DNA of 64,000 nt, from NCBI RefSeq assembly GCF_000418555.1, contig NZ_ATKM01000005.1:248001-312000 (forward strand), read 5' to 3'. The notes under the pieces are model-generated. The model searched no databases. It was not told the origin of the DNA and saw only the letters and a list, made by a program, of their open reading frames with translations. The number at the start of each line of letters is the position of its first letter. Positions within the stretch are counted from its first letter, which is position 1. The stretch is from Pseudomonas sp. P818. GTDB lineage: Bacteria > Pseudomonadota > Gammaproteobacteria > Pseudomonadales > Pseudomonadaceae. Shown here in pieces: positions 26,977-40,124 of the stretch. The translations under genes and the position numbers were made by a program.

Positions 26977-28476
26977 ATGCATTCACTTTCCGTGTCTTTA
27001 CCTTTGAGCCTGCACAGCGCCGAACAGGTGCGCGCACTCGATGCGCAACTGATCGCAGCCGGCACGCCGGGTTTCGAACTGATGCAGCGCGCTGCCCATG
27101 CCGCCTGGCGCGCCTTGCGTCGGCGCTGGCCGGAGGCCGGTGAAATCACCGTGATGGCTGGGCGTGGCAACAATGCCGGTGACGGCTATCTGGTCGCTGC
27201 CCTGGCGCAGCGTGCCGGCTGGCGTGTACGCGTGCTGGCCGTTGGCGATCCCGCTGCGTTGGTTGGCGATGCCGCTCTGGCCTGCGCCGAGGCCAGGGCG
27301 ACAGGTGTGAACATTCTGCCCTGGAGCGAATGCGCGCCGATGGCAGGCGTCGTGGTCGATGCATTGCTCGGCACGGGCCTCAGCGGTGCGGTGCGTGAGC
27401 CTTATGCTCAGGCGATTCGCATGCTCAACCAGAGCGGTCTGCCGGTGCTGGCTGTGGATATTCCCTCCGGTTTGCACGCCGACAGCGGCGCGCGTCTTGG
27501 TGTCGCGGTGCGTGCTGATCTGACCGTGACCTTCATCGCGCTCAAGCTTGGCCTTTTCACCGGCCTTGGCCCGGAGCTGCGCGGCGAGCTGCAGTTCGAT
27601 GACCTGCAGGGCGATGCGCAGCTGCTGGCCGCTGCTCCCAGCGTCGCGCAACGGCTCGATCCCGCCAATCTGCCGCGTCTGGCCGCGCGTTCGCCATTGG
27701 CGCACAAGGGGCAGTTCGGCCACCTGCTGGTGATCGGCGGCGATCTGGGGATGGGCGGCGCTGCGCTGCTTAGCGCCGACAGCGCCCTGCGCGCCGGTGC
27801 CGGTCTGGTGTCGCTGGCGACACGTGCCGAGCACGTAGCGGCGGCTCTGGTACGGCGGCCGGAAATCATGTGCGCGGCTGTGGCATCGGCCAATCAGTTG
27901 CTGGCCCTGGTCGAGCGCGCCGATGTCTGCGTGGTTGGGCCGGGGCTGGGGCAGGCCGCCTGGGGGCGCAGCCTGCTGTCTGGCGTGTCGGGCATCAAGC
28001 AGCCGCAGGTGTGGGATGCCGACGCGCTGAATCTCCTTGCTGCCGGTCAGGTCGCAGCGCCACGCCAGGGTGTGTTGACGCCGCATCCTGGCGAAGCGGC
28101 GCGCTTGCTGGGTATCGATACGGCAGCGCTGCAGGCGGACCGGCCGGCGGCGGCGCGGGCTCTGGCGCAGCGTTTTGCTCTGGTGGTCGTGCTCAAGGGC
28201 GCTGGCAGCCTGATCGCTGCGCCGGACGGCCGCCTGGCGTTGTGCGATCGCGGTCATCCAGCTATGGCGGGTGCGGGGCTGGGGGATGTGCTGGCCGGTT
28301 TGATCGGCGCGCTGCTGGCGCAGGGTATGGCACCTTTTGAAGCCGCCTGTCTGGCGGTCTGGTTGCATGCTAGGGCCGGTGAAGTGCTGGCCGTGCAGGG
28401 GCGTGGGCTGGCTGCCGGTGATCTGCCCGGCACCATTCGTCAGTTACTGGAGGAGTTGTGTCCTTGTGTGAAGTGA
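26977..28476 (+). CDS. nnr: bifunctional NAD(P)HX epimerase/dehydratase
   Basis: A 499-residue fusion of two repair enzymes. The N-terminal YjeF epimerase domain (about 1-215, with GRGNNAGDGY) interconverts R- and S-NAD(P)HX; the C-terminal ADP-dependent dehydratase domain (about 230-495, with GHLLVIGGDLGMGGAAL, TPHPGEAARLLG and GHPAMAGAGLGDVLAG) restores NAD(P)H. ATG 26977 begins MHSLSVSLPL; the longer frame would read through the queG region. It overlaps tsaE by 19 nt, so the two are co-translated. Confidence 0.95.
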   Translation: MHSLSVSLPLSLHSAEQVRALDAQLIAAGTPGFELMQRAAHAAWRALRRRWPEAGEITVMAGRGNNAGDGYLVAALAQRAGWRVRVLAVGDPAALVGDAALACAEARATGVNILPWSECAPMAGVVVDALLGTGLSGAVREPYAQAIRMLNQSGLPVLAVDIPSGLHADSGARLGVAVRADLTVTFIALKLGLFTGLGPELRGELQFDDLQGDAQLLAAAPSVAQRLDPANLPRLAARSPLAHKGQFGHLLVIGGDLGMGGAALLSADSALRAGAGLVSLATRAEHVAAALVRRPEIMCAAVASANQLLALVERADVCVVGPGLGQAAWGRSLLSGVSGIKQPQVWDADALNLLAAGQVAAPRQGVLTPHPGEAARLLGIDTAALQADRPAAARALAQRFALVVVLKGAGSLIAAPDGRLALCDRGHPAMAGAGLGDVLAGLIGALLAQGMAPFEAACLAVWLHARAGEVLAVQGRGLAAGDLPGTIRQLLEELCPCVK

Positions 28477-28931
28477 AGCTCGAGGCCGCCGACGAGGCTG
28501 CCATGTTGGCGTTGGGCGCTTCGATCGCCGAAGTCAGTGGTGGTGTGGGCACCATCTATCTGCACGGCGACCTGGGTGCCGGCAAAACCACCCTGTCACG
28601 CGGCATTCTGCGCGGCCTGGGCCATGCCGGGGCGGTCAAGAGTCCGACCTTTACCCTGGTCGAACCCTATGAAATTGGCGAGGTGCGCGCGTTCCATTTC
28701 GACCTTTACCGGCTGGTCGATCCGGAGGAACTGGAGTTTCTCGGCATCCGCGACTACTTCGAAGGCAATGCCCTGTGCCTGATCGAATGGCCGCAACGCG
28801 GCGCGGGCGTTTTGCCAAAGCCCGACCTTGACATTACCATTAGCCCCCAAGCGAGCGGCCGTTCGCTGTTGCTGCAGGGGCATGGGGCTCGAGGGGAGGC
28901 CTGGTGCAAGGCCCTGAGCGGCAAGCAATGA
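28458..28931 (+). CDS. tsaE: tRNA t6A threonylcarbamoyladenosine ATPase TsaE
   Basis: A 157-residue ATPase of the TsaBDE complex that makes t6A37 on ANN-decoding tRNAs. Walker A GDLGAGKTT spans residues 37-45; SPTFTLVEPY, HFDLYRL and LIEWPQR are family motifs. The start is a GTG at 28458 inside the end of nnr, with GGAGGA just upstream; TTG at 28464 has better spacing and is an alternative two codons in. amiB follows within 11 bp. Confidence 0.95.
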   Translation: MSLCEVKLEAADEAAMLALGASIAEVSGGVGTIYLHGDLGAGKTTLSRGILRGLGHAGAVKSPTFTLVEPYEIGEVRAFHFDLYRLVDPEELEFLGIRDYFEGNALCLIEWPQRGAGVLPKPDLDITISPQASGRSLLLQGHGARGEAWCKALSGKQ

Positions 28932-28941
28932 ATAAGACGTG

Positions 28942-30369
28942 ATGGGGTTGGTTATGCGCATAGGCGCGCTGGTTACCGCTGTGGGAGTATTGTTGGCGGC
29001 CCTGGCTGCCGAGGCGCTTGCCGCCTCCGATGTGCGCAGCGTGCGCCTGTGGCGTGCCCCGGACAACACCCGCCTGGTCTTCGATCTGTCCGGCCCGGTG
29101 CAGCACAGTGTGTTCACCCTGTCAGCGCCCGATCGCATCGTCATCGACGTTACGGGGGCCAAGTTGGCCACCAGTCTCGATCAGCTTTCCCTTGCCAATA
29201 CCCCGATTACCGGCGTGCGCTCGGCGCAGCGCAGCGCCGAAGAGCTGCGCGTGGTCATCGACCTGTCGGCACCGGTTTCGCCGAAAAGCTTCACCCTGGC
29301 GCCGAACCAGCAGTATGGCCATCGTCTGGTGGTCGATCTGTTCGATCAGGGCAGTGCACCGCCCGCTGCCCAGACGCCCAGCGTTGCCGCCAGCGCGCCG
29401 CCCGTGCCCGTCACTCCCACCCAGCCTCCGCCCAAGTTGACGCCCGTACCCAATGGCAAGCGTGACATCGTCGTGGCCATCGATGCCGGTCACGGTGGTG
29501 AAGACCCGGGCGCGCTATCGCCGGTCAAGGGGCAGTACGAAAAGAACGTGACCCTGGCCATCGCCAGAGAACTACAGCGGCAGATCAATGCCGAGAAGGG
29601 CTTCCGTGGCGAACTGGTGCGTACCGGCGACTATTTCATTCCGCTGCGCAAACGCACCGAGATCGCGCGCAAGAAGGGCGCCGATCTGTTCGTCTCGATC
29701 CATGCCGATGCGGCGCCACGCTCTTCGGCGTTCGGCGCCTCGGTCTATGCCCTGTCGGAACGCGGCGCGACCTCCGAGACCGCTCGCTGGTTGGCCGACG
29801 CCGAGAACCAGTCGGACCTGATTGGTGGTGCCGGCAACGTCAGCCTCGACGACAAGGACAAGATGCTTGCCGGTGTGCTGCTGGATCTGTCGATGACTGC
29901 TTCGCTGTCTTCCAGTCTCAACGTGGGGCAGAAGGTGCTGTCGAACATGGGCAACATCACCCCGCTGCACAAGCGCCGCGTCGAACAGGCGGGCTTCATG
30001 GTGCTCAAATCTCCGGATATCCCATCGATCCTGGTGGAAACCGGCTTCATCTCCAATCCCAACGAGGCGAAGAAGCTGCACACTGCCAGCCATCAGCAGG
30101 CGCTGGCACGCTCGATCACCACCGGGGTCAAGCAGTTCTTCCACGAGAATCCACCGCCCGGCACTTACGTCGCCTGGCTGCGTGACGAGGGCAAGATCGC
30201 CGCCGGCCCGCGCGAGCACGTGGTGGCGAGTGGCGAAAGCCTGGCGCTGATCGCTCAGCGTTACCAGATCAGCCTGGCTGCCCTGCGCAGCGCCAACAAG
30301 CTCAATGGCGACGTGATCAAGGTCGGCCAGACATTGCAGATACCGGCCACGTCCCTGGCGGCCCAGTAG
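28942..30369 (+). CDS. amiB: N-acetylmuramoyl-L-alanine amidase AmiB
   Basis: A 475-residue periplasmic amidase that splits septal peptidoglycan during daughter-cell separation. It has a signal peptide (about residues 1-28), an AMIN domain (about 30-135), a Pro-rich linker, an amidase_3 catalytic domain with zinc-binding [12 protein letters not shown] and FVSIHADA, and a C-terminal LysM domain ([19 protein letters not shown]). ATG 28942 is chosen; GTG 28939 and ATG 28954 are alternatives, the last with GGGG upstream. It ends next to the start of mutL. Confidence 0.95.
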   Translation: MGLVMRIGALVTAVGVLLAALAAEALAASDVRSVRLWRAPDNTRLVFDLSGPVQHSVFTLSAPDRIVIDVTGAKLATSLDQLSLANTPITGVRSAQRSAEELRVVIDLSAPVSPKSFTLAPNQQYGHRLVVDLFDQGSAPPAAQTPSVAASAPPVPVTPTQPPPKLTPVPNGKRDIVVAIDAGHGGEDPGALSPVKGQYEKNVTLAIARELQRQINAEKGFRGELVRTGDYFIPLRKRTEIARKKGADLFVSIHADAAPRSSAFGASVYALSERGATSETARWLADAENQSDLIGGAGNVSLDDKDKMLAGVLLDLSMTASLSSSLNVGQKVLSNMGNITPLHKRRVEQAGFMVLKSPDIPSILVETGFISNPNEAKKLHTASHQQALARSITTGVKQFFHENPPPGTYVAWLRDEGKIAAGPREHVVASGESLALIAQRYQISLAALRSANKLNGDVIKVGQTLQIPATSLAAQ

Positions 30370-30377
30370 TGAGTGTC

Positions 30378-32249
30378 ATGTCCCGTATTCATCTGCTCAG
30401 CCCGCGCCTGGCCAACCAGATCGCCGCGGGCGAGGTGGTCGAGCGCCCGGCCTCGGTGGCCAAGGAACTGCTGGAAAACAGCCTGGACTCGGGCGCCCGG
30501 CGCATCGATGTCGAGGTCGAACAGGGCGGCATCAAGCTGCTGAAGGTGCGCGACGATGGTTCCGGCATCGCCGCCGATGACCTGCCGCTGGCTCTGGCGC
30601 GTCATGCGACCAGCAAGATCCGCGAACTGGAAGACCTTGAAGCCGTGCTCAGCATGGGCTTTCGCGGCGAGGCGCTGGCGTCGATCAGCTCGGTATCACG
30701 TCTGACGCTCACCTCGCGCACGGCCGATGCCGACCAGGCCTGGCAGGTGGAAACCGAAGGGCGCGACATGGAGCCGCGCGTGCAACCTGCCGCACATCCG
30801 GTAGGCACCTCGGTGGAAGTGCGTGACCTGTTCTTCAATACCCCGGCGCGGCGCAAGTTTCTGCGTGCCGAGAAAACCGAGTTCGATCACCTACAGGAAG
30901 TGATCAAGCGTCTGGCGCTGGCTCGTTTCGATGTCGGCTTTCACTTACGCCACAACGGCAAGACGGTGCTCAGCCTGCACGAGGCGGGTGACGAGATCAG
31001 TCGTGCGCGTCGTGTTGCCTCGGTTTGCGGCCCGGCGTTCCTGGAGCAGGCGCTGCCGATCGAGATCGAGCGCGGCGGCCTGCGGCTGTGGGGCTGGGTC
31101 GGCCTGCCCACGTTCTCGCGCAGTCAGGCGGACCTGCAGTACTTCTATGTCAACGGCCGCATGGTGCGCGACAAGCTGGTTGCCCATGCGGTGCGTCAGG
31201 CCTATCGCGACGTGCTGTTCAACGGCCGTCACCCGACCTTCGTGCTGTTTCTGGAGATCGATCCGGCGACGGTGGACGTCAATGTCCATCCGACCAAGCA
31301 CGAAGTCCGCTTCCGTGACAGTCGTATGGTCCATGACTTCCTCTACGGCACGCTGCATCGTGCGCTGGCCGATGTGCGTCCGGAAGACCAGGTCGCGGCG
31401 CCGGCTGCCGTGTCGCCGATGATGCGTCCGACCGGTCTGGCCGCAGGCGAGTTCGGCCCGCAGGGTGAAATGGGCCTGGCCGCCAGCGTGCTCGAAACCT
31501 CCGTGGCCAGTCCACAACCCGCCTGGCGTGGCGCCGGTGCCGGCTATCAGCAGCCGGTCAGCAATCCCGGCGTGCCGGCCGCCGAAGCGCAGGCCGCCTA
31601 TCGCGAGTACTTTGCGCCGCTGCCGACTGCTCAGATTCAGTCCATGCCGCAGGAGCAGGGCGACATTCCGCCGCTCGGATACGCCGTGGCGCAGCTCAAG
31701 GGTGTCTACATCCTCGCCGAGAACGCCCAGGGTATGGTGGTGGTGGACATGCATGCGGCCCATGAGCGCATCACTTACGAGCGTCTCAAGCAGGCCATGG
31801 CCAGCGAGGGCTTGCGCGGTCAGCCGTTGCTGGTACCGGAATCCATCGCCCTGAGCCAGCGCGAGGCGGATTGCGCCGAAGAACATGGTGAATGGTTCCA
31901 GCGCCTGGGCTTCGAGCTGCAGCGCCTGGGCGAAGAAACCGTGGCGATCCGTCAGATTCCGGCGCTGCTGAAACAGGCCGAGGCCACCCAACTGGTGCGC
32001 GACGTGTTGGCCGATCTGCTGGAGTACGGCACCAGTGATCGTATCCAGGCGCACCTCAACGAACTGCTGGCGACCATGGCCTGTCATGGTGCGGTACGTG
32101 CCAACCGGCGCCTGACCATTCCCGAGATGAACGCCCTGCTGCGCGATATGGAACAGACCGAGCGCAGCGGTCAGTGCAACCATGGTCGTCCGACCTGGAC
32201 GCAACTGAGCATGGATCAGCTCGACAAGCTGTTCATGCGCGGCCAGTAA
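30378..32249 (+). CDS. mutL: DNA mismatch repair endonuclease MutL
   Basis: A 623-residue GHKL ATPase that couples MutS to strand incision. The N-terminal motifs [19 protein letters not shown] and [10 protein letters not shown] are intact. The C-terminal half has [12 protein letters not shown] (from about residue 457), the DxHAx2Ex4E nickase motif, plus QCNHGRPT near the end, as expected in a lineage without MutH. ATG 30378 is chosen; an in-frame GTG at 30369 overlaps the amiB stop. It belongs to the amiB-mutL-miaA-hfq run. Confidence 0.97.
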   Translation: MSRIHLLSPRLANQIAAGEVVERPASVAKELLENSLDSGARRIDVEVEQGGIKLLKVRDDGSGIAADDLPLALARHATSKIRELEDLEAVLSMGFRGEALASISSVSRLTLTSRTADADQAWQVETEGRDMEPRVQPAAHPVGTSVEVRDLFFNTPARRKFLRAEKTEFDHLQEVIKRLALARFDVGFHLRHNGKTVLSLHEAGDEISRARRVASVCGPAFLEQALPIEIERGGLRLWGWVGLPTFSRSQADLQYFYVNGRMVRDKLVAHAVRQAYRDVLFNGRHPTFVLFLEIDPATVDVNVHPTKHEVRFRDSRMVHDFLYGTLHRALADVRPEDQVAAPAAVSPMMRPTGLAAGEFGPQGEMGLAASVLETSVASPQPAWRGAGAGYQQPVSNPGVPAAEAQAAYREYFAPLPTAQIQSMPQEQGDIPPLGYAVAQLKGVYILAENAQGMVVVDMHAAHERITYERLKQAMASEGLRGQPLLVPESIALSQREADCAEEHGEWFQRLGFELQRLGEETVAIRQIPALLKQAEATQLVRDVLADLLEYGTSDRIQAHLNELLATMACHGAVRANRRLTIPEMNALLRDMEQTERSGQCNHGRPTWTQLSMDQLDKLFMRGQ

Positions 32250-32294
32250 TTGATTGAGGCCCAGAGTCAGGGGCTTCCCGTTTCCGTTCGAGCC

Positions 32295-33272
32295 ATGTCG
32301 ATGTCTTCGCTTCCTCCTGCAATCTTCCTGATGGGGCCGACCGCCGCCGGCAAGACCGATCTGGCCTTGGAGCTGGCGCGCGTATTGCCGTGCGATCTGA
32401 TCAGCGTCGATTCGGCCTTGATCTATCGCGGCATGGACATCGGCACGGCCAAGCCCGAGCGCGCCATTCTCGATGAGTTTCCCCACGCCCTGGTCGACAT
32501 CCGCGACCCGGCCGAAAGCTACTCGGCAGCGGAGTTTCGCGCCGATGCGCTGGCAGCCATGGCCGAGAGTGCGGCGCGTGGCCGTATTCCGCTGCTGGTG
32601 GGCGGCACCATGCTGTATTACAAGGCGCTGCTGGAAGGGTTGGCCGATATGCCCAGCGCCGATCCGGCAGTACGCGCCGAACTGGAAGCGCGTGCGCTGG
32701 CCGAAGGTTGGGAGGCCCTGCATCACGAGCTGGCTACGGTCGATCCGGAGTCCGCGGCGCGCATCCATCCCAATGACCCGCAGCGTCTGACCCGGGCTCT
32801 GGAGGTCTATCGCGTGAGTGGTCTGAGCATGACCGAGCATCGGCGGCGCCAGGCTGCAGGAAATCCCGATACGGGCACATCGGGCAGTGGGCAATTACCC
32901 TATACTGTTGCCCAGCTTGCTATCGCACCAGCGCAGCGTCAGGTTTTGCATGACCGCATCGCTCAACGATTTCGGGCGATGTTGGAACAGGGTTTCGTGG
33001 AAGAGGTCGAAGCCCTGCGTAGCCGAAGTGACTTGCACGCGGGATTGCCGTCTATACGGGCGGTGGGTTATCGCCAGGTGTGGGAGTACCTCGACGGCGA
33101 GCTGTCCCGCGAAGAGATGGTCGAGCGCGGCATCATCGCCACTCGGCAATTGGCCAAGCGGCAGTTCACCTGGCTACGCGGCTGGGACGATTTGCACTGG
33201 CTGGATAGCCTGGCCTGCGACAATCTGTCTCGCGCCTTGAAATACCTGGCAAGCGTCTCCATATTGAAATGA
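32295..33272 (+). CDS. miaA: tRNA dimethylallyltransferase MiaA
   Basis: A 325-residue enzyme that prenylates A37 of UNN-decoding tRNAs. The P-loop [28 protein letters not shown], and [14 protein letters not shown] are signature segments. The start is ATG 32295 (MSMSSLPPA); ATG 32301 is equally possible. A frame extension back to TTG 32250, next to the mutL stop, has no ribosome site. It lies directly upstream of hfq, the conserved miaA-hfq arrangement in which hfq promoters often sit within or just after miaA. Confidence 0.97.
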   Translation: MSMSSLPPAIFLMGPTAAGKTDLALELARVLPCDLISVDSALIYRGMDIGTAKPERAILDEFPHALVDIRDPAESYSAAEFRADALAAMAESAARGRIPLLVGGTMLYYKALLEGLADMPSADPAVRAELEARALAEGWEALHHELATVDPESAARIHPNDPQRLTRALEVYRVSGLSMTEHRRRQAAGNPDTGTSGSGQLPYTVAQLAIAPAQRQVLHDRIAQRFRAMLEQGFVEEVEALRSRSDLHAGLPSIRAVGYRQVWEYLDGELSREEMVERGIIATRQLAKRQFTWLRGWDDLHWLDSLACDNLSRALKYLASVSILK

Positions 33273-33351
33273 GACCTTGCCGCTGGCCGTCTATCCTTGG
33301 GGTGGGGCGGCCTGAAGCCATTGTTTACTTACTAAAAATTATTGAAATTGA

Positions 33352-33633
<282 letters not shown>

Positions 33634-33650
33634 CCTGATAGGGGGCTGCA

Positions 33651-34952
33651 TTGTTCTTCGAGCGTCATGAGGGCGGTGAGCGGGCCATCCTGGTTCATCT
33701 GGAAGGCCAAGACTCCGAGGCGAGCGAAGATCCCCAGGAGTTCCAAGAGTTGGCCATGTCGGCAGGCGCCGACATGGTCGCTTTCTTTAGCGTGCCCAGC
33801 AGTCGCCTGACTGCCAAGTTCCTGATCGGCAGCGGCAAGGTCGAGGAGCTGCGCGACCAGGTCAGGGCCGTCGAGGCCGATCTGGTCATCTTCAACCACA
33901 CCCTGACACCCAGCCAGGAACGCAACCTTGAGCGCGCCTTCGAGTGCCGTGTGCTCGATCGCACCGGCTTGATTCTCGATATCTTCGCCCAGCGCGCGCG
34001 TACCCATGAAGGCAAGCTGCAGGTCGAGCTGGCTCAGCTCGATCACATGAGCACGCGTCTGGTGCGCGGCTGGACCCACCTCGAGCGGCAGAAGGGTGGT
34101 ATCGGTCTGCGCGGCCCGGGTGAAACCCAGCTGGAGACCGACCGCCGTCTGTTGCGCGTACGCATCCGGCAGATCAAGCAGAAGCTCGAGAAGGTGCGCA
34201 GCCAGCGTGAGCAGGCGCGTCGCGGACGCAAGCGTGCGGATATCCCCTCGGTCTCCCTGGTGGGTTACACCAACGCCGGCAAGTCCACCTTGTTCAACGC
34301 CCTGACCACCTCCGAGGTTTACGCGGCCGACCAGCTGTTCGCCACCCTCGACCCGACCCTGCGCCGCCTGGAGCTTGACGACCTCGGTCCGATCGTCCTG
34401 GCTGACACCGTAGGTTTCATTCGCCATCTGCCGCACAAGCTGGTCGCGGCCTTCCGCGCTACGCTGGAAGAGTCGAGCAATTCCGACTTGCTTCTGCACG
34501 TGATCGATGCCCATGAGCCCGAGCGCATGGCGCAGATCGAGCAGGTTCAGGAGGTACTCAAGGAGATCGGCGCGAACGAACTGCCGATGCTCGAGGTGTA
34601 CAACAAGCTGGATTTGTTGGAAGGTGTCGAGCCGCAGATTCAACGCGATGGAGACGGCAAGCCGGTTCGCGTTTGGTTGTCGGCGCGCGAAGGGCGTGGT
34701 CTGGAACTGTTGCGACAGGCCGTGGCAGAGCTATTGGGCGAGGATTTGTTCGTCGCCACGCTGCAGTTGCCGCAGCGTCTGGGAAGGTTGCGTGCGCAGT
34801 TCTTCGCCTTGGGGGCAGTGCAGAGCGAAGAGCATGATGAGCAGGGGCACAGTTTGCTGTCGGTGCGTTTGCCACGAGTCGAGCTCAATCGCCTGGTGAG
34901 TCGTGAGGGCTTGGAGCCTCAGGTCTTCATCGAGCAACATACTTTGCAATAA
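33651..34952 (+). CDS. hflX: ribosome-rescue GTPase HflX
   Basis: A 433-residue GTPase that splits stalled 70S ribosomes. The N-terminal HflX domain contains GIGLRGPGETQLETDRR and the G domain has VGYTNAGKST, DTVGFIRHLP and NKLDLL. The start is a TTG at 33651 (MFFERHEGGE) with AGGGGG 6 nt upstream; no ATG is near. It follows hfq by 17 bp and precedes hflK, matching the conserved hfq-hflX-hflK-hflC cluster. Confidence 0.96.
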   Translation: MFFERHEGGERAILVHLEGQDSEASEDPQEFQELAMSAGADMVAFFSVPSSRLTAKFLIGSGKVEELRDQVRAVEADLVIFNHTLTPSQERNLERAFECRVLDRTGLILDIFAQRARTHEGKLQVELAQLDHMSTRLVRGWTHLERQKGGIGLRGPGETQLETDRRLLRVRIRQIKQKLEKVRSQREQARRGRKRADIPSVSLVGYTNAGKSTLFNALTTSEVYAADQLFATLDPTLRRLELDDLGPIVLADTVGFIRHLPHKLVAAFRATLEESSNSDLLLHVIDAHEPERMAQIEQVQEVLKEIGANELPMLEVYNKLDLLEGVEPQIQRDGDGKPVRVWLSAREGRGLELLRQAVAELLGEDLFVATLQLPQRLGRLRAQFFALGAVQSEEHDEQGHSLLSVRLPRVELNRLVSREGLEPQVFIEQHTLQ

Positions 34953-35049
34953 AGCCTGCAGTGGCGGCTTTGCCGTCACCCTGAGGCTTTGGGTAGCATT
35001 GGCCGGCGCGCCGCGGGCGCGCCTTCGCTTTATTAGTACGGAGAACGCT

Positions 35050-36219
35050 ATGGCTTGGAATGAGCCGGGTGGCAACTCGAACAATCAAGACCCTTGGGGC
35101 GGCCGCAAAGGCGGTGGCCGGCAGGGCCCGCCGGATCTCGACGAAGCGTTCCGCAAGTTGCAAGAAAGCCTTAACGGGCTTTTCGGTGGCGGCAAGAAAC
35201 GTGGTGACGACGATACCGGCCGCAGCGGTGGCGGCGGTGGCTTCGGTCTGCTGTTCGTAGGCCTCGGCCTGCTGGCGGTGATCTGGCTCTACAGCGCGAT
35301 CTACGTGGTCGATGAGCAGGAGCAGGCCGTGGTGCTGCGCTTCGGCAAGTATCACGAGACCGTCGGTCCGGGCCTGAACATCTACTTCCCGCCGATCGAT
35401 CGCAAGTTCCAGGAAAACGTCACCCGTGAGCGTGCCTACAGCAAGCAGGGCGCCATGCTGACCGAAGACGAGAACATCATCGAAGTGCCGCTGACGGTGC
35501 AGTACCGCATCAGCAACCTGCAGGACTTCGTGCTCAACGTCGACCAGCCGGAAGTCAGTCTGCAGCACGCCACCGACAGCGCCGTGCGTCACGTCGTGGG
35601 TTCCACCGAGATGGACCAGGTGCTGACCGAAGGTCGTGAGCTGATGGCCAGTGAAGTGCGTGAGCGTCTGCAGCGTTTCCTCGACAACTACCGTACCGGT
35701 ATCACCATCACTCAGGTGAACATCCAGAGCGCGGCGGCGCCGCGTGAAGTTCAGGAAGCCTTCGATGATGTGATCCGCGCGCGTGAAGACGAACAGCGCG
35801 AGAAGAACCAGGCCGAGTCCTACGCCAATGGCGTGATTCCGGAAGCCCGCGGTCAGGCCCAGCGTCTGCTGGAAGAGGCCAATGGTTACCGTGACGAGGT
35901 CATCGCCCGCGCTCAGGGTGAGGCCGACCGCTTCACCAAGCTGGTTGCCGAGTACCGCAAGGCACCGGAAGTCACTCGCGAACGTCTGTATCTGGACACC
36001 ATGCAGGAAATGATGAGTAACACCAGCAAGGTTCTGGTCACTGGTGACAAGGGGCAGAACAACCTGCTCTATCTGCCGCTGGACAAGATGATCGACAGCC
36101 GTGGCGGTTCCTCGTCCTCCAGTTCTGCCAACAGTAGCAATTCGACGACGCGTGATCCGGCGGTGCCGCTGAGCAGCGATATGTCGCAGCGTAACCTGCG
36201 TACCCGGGAGGGCCGTTGA
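35050..36219 (+). CDS. hflK: FtsH regulator HflK (SPFH family)
   Basis: A 389-residue protein with a Gly/Asn-rich N-terminal cytoplasmic part, one membrane helix (about residues 65-86) and a large periplasmic SPFH domain (VVDEQEQAVVLRFGKY). With HflC it forms cages around the FtsH protease. GGAG lies 6 nt before ATG 35050; the frame extends upstream to 34903 only by overlapping hflX. The stop overlaps the hflC ATG, so translation is coupled. A Ser-rich stretch (near residue 355) precedes the C-terminus. Confidence 0.96.
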   Translation: MAWNEPGGNSNNQDPWGGRKGGGRQGPPDLDEAFRKLQESLNGLFGGGKKRGDDDTGRSGGGGGFGLLFVGLGLLAVIWLYSAIYVVDEQEQAVVLRFGKYHETVGPGLNIYFPPIDRKFQENVTRERAYSKQGAMLTEDENIIEVPLTVQYRISNLQDFVLNVDQPEVSLQHATDSAVRHVVGSTEMDQVLTEGRELMASEVRERLQRFLDNYRTGITITQVNIQSAAAPREVQEAFDDVIRAREDEQREKNQAESYANGVIPEARGQAQRLLEEANGYRDEVIARAQGEADRFTKLVAEYRKAPEVTRERLYLDTMQEMMSNTSKVLVTGDKGQNNLLYLPLDKMIDSRGGSSSSSSANSSNSTTRDPAVPLSSDMSQRNLRTREGR

Positions 36220-37088
36220 TGAGCAACAAGTCCCTGATCGGCCTGATCGTGGCCGTGGTTCTGGCCCTGGTGGCATGGAATAGTTTCTATATCGTGGCGC
36301 AAACCGAGCGTGCGGTGCTGTTGCAATTCGGGCGAGTGGTTCAGCCTGATGTGCAGCCCGGCCTGCATGTGAAGATTCCCTATGTCAACCAGGTACGCAT
36401 CTTCGATGGTCGCCTGCTGACCCTGGATTCGACCTCCTCGCGCTTCCTGACTCTGGAGAAGAAGGCGTTGATGGTCGACGCCTACGCCAAGTGGCGGGTG
36501 AAGGATGCCGAGCGCTTCTATCAGGCTACCTCCGGCATGAAGCAGGTTGCCGACGAGCGACTGGCGCGTCGTCTGGAAGCCTCGCTGCGTGACCAGTTCG
36601 GTAAGCGCACCCTGCACGAGTCGGTTTCCGGCGAGCGTGATGCGCTGATGGCAGACGTGACCGCGACCCTCAATCGTGCTGCTGAGCGCGAGCTGGGTAT
36701 CGAAGTGGTCGACGTGCGGGTCAAGGCCATCGATCTGCCGCGTGAAGTGAACCGCAGCGTGTTCGAGCGGATGAGCACCGAGCGTGAGCGTGAAGCTCGC
36801 GAGCACCGCGCCAAGGGTCGCGAGCTGGCTGAAGGTATTCGTGCCGACGCTGATCGTCAACGCCGTGTACTGCTTGCCGAAGCCTACCGCCAGGCCGAGG
36901 AGCTGCGTGGTGATGGTGATGCCCAGGCTGCGGCGATCTATGCCCGTGCCTTTGGTCAGGATCAGGAGTTCTACTCCTTCTACCGCAGCCTGCAAGCGTA
37001 CCGCGAAAGCTTCGCCAACAAGCGCGATGTGCTGGTGCTGGACCCGAGTAGCGATTTCTTCCGCTACCTGGAAAAAGCCAAGCCTTGA
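36219..37088 (+). CDS. hflC: FtsH regulator HflC (SPFH family)
   Basis: A 289-residue partner of HflK with an N-terminal membrane helix (residues about 5-23) and an SPFH domain (IVAQTERAVLLQFGRVV). The C-terminal coiled region EREREAREHRAKGRELAEGI is typical. ATG 36219 shares its first base with the hflK stop and has GGGAGG 7 nt upstream. A rho-independent terminator about 70 bp downstream probably ends the hfq-hflXKC transcript. Confidence 0.97.
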   Translation: MSNKSLIGLIVAVVLALVAWNSFYIVAQTERAVLLQFGRVVQPDVQPGLHVKIPYVNQVRIFDGRLLTLDSTSSRFLTLEKKALMVDAYAKWRVKDAERFYQATSGMKQVADERLARRLEASLRDQFGKRTLHESVSGERDALMADVTATLNRAAERELGIEVVDVRVKAIDLPREVNRSVFERMSTEREREAREHRAKGRELAEGIRADADRQRRVLLAEAYRQAEELRGDGDAQAAAIYARAFGQDQEFYSFYRSLQAYRESFANKRDVLVLDPSSDFFRYLEKAKP

Positions 37089-37143
37089 TCGGCAACCCTG
37101 GTGGCGCGATGCGTCGCCAGGGTGACCTCAGGGGAAAACGTGG

Positions 37144-37178
37144 TATGATGCGGCAGCCGGGAAAATCCCGGCTTTTTT
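37144..37178 (+). terminator. terminator after hflC, with a -10-like box
   Basis: GCCGGGA (37156-37162) and TCCCGGC (37166-37172) form a 7-bp stem with an AAA loop followed by six T residues: a strong intrinsic terminator. A TATGAT hexamer at 37144-37149 would start transcription right at the hairpin, so the same sequence could also lie in the 5' leader of the DUF2065-hisZ-purA unit. I favour a plain terminator. Confidence 0.8.
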
Positions 37179-37193
37179 GCGTCTGTGGGAATC

Positions 37194-37379
37194 ATGTGGC
37201 AGGAACTCGGCATCGCACTGTGTCTGGTATTGGTGCTGGAAGGCATCCTGCCCTTCCTCTATCCGCGTCATTGGCGCGGGGCGGTACTGCAGGCCGCGCG
37301 TCTGCCCGACCGCCGACTGCGTCTTATGGGGCTGGCCAGCATGCTGCTGGGGACTGCCCTTCTATATCTGCTTCACTGA
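37194..37379 (+). CDS. DUF2065 small membrane protein
   Basis: A 61-residue protein ([21 protein letters not shown] ...) with two predicted transmembrane helices, matching the DUF2065 family usually found between hflC and hisZ in pseudomonads. GGGA lies 5 nt upstream of ATG 37194; an in-frame GTG at 37185 is a weaker alternative. No function is known to me; its position suggests a link with the HflKC/FtsH membrane complex or simple co-transcription with hisZ. Confidence 0.88.
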   Translation: MWQELGIALCLVLVLEGILPFLYPRHWRGAVLQAARLPDRRLRLMGLASMLLGTALLYLLH

Positions 37380-37416
37380 AGGCTTGTGCCGCCCGGATCG
37401 AGAGGGGAATGGCGAA

Positions 37417-39955
<2,539 letters not shown>

Positions 39956-39980
39956 TCGAGATGCTCTCGAGCCGCAGATG

Positions 39981-40003
39981 AGCCGCCTTCGGGCGGCTTT
40001 TTT
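39981..40003 (+). terminator. intrinsic terminator of purA
   Basis: AGCCGCC (39981-39987), a TTCG tetraloop and GGCGGCT form a stable hairpin, followed by a T run through 40003. It lies 26 bp after the purA stop and isolates purA from the chemoreceptor gene. Confidence 0.92.
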
Positions 40004-40124
40004 GTGGCTTGCCTTTCTTGTCGATGCCAGGCGTCATTGGCTGCATTTGCAGCCATAATGCCGGGCAGTTCGTTGGTTTATCGCTGCTTTTCAGTCCGAG
40101 CTTGGGCATGCGCCTTGCTTGCAC

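Noticed and set aside
30945..32894. 649-codon minus-strand frame opposite mutL and miaA
   Set aside because: Crosses the border of two well-supported genes and shows only shadow composition.
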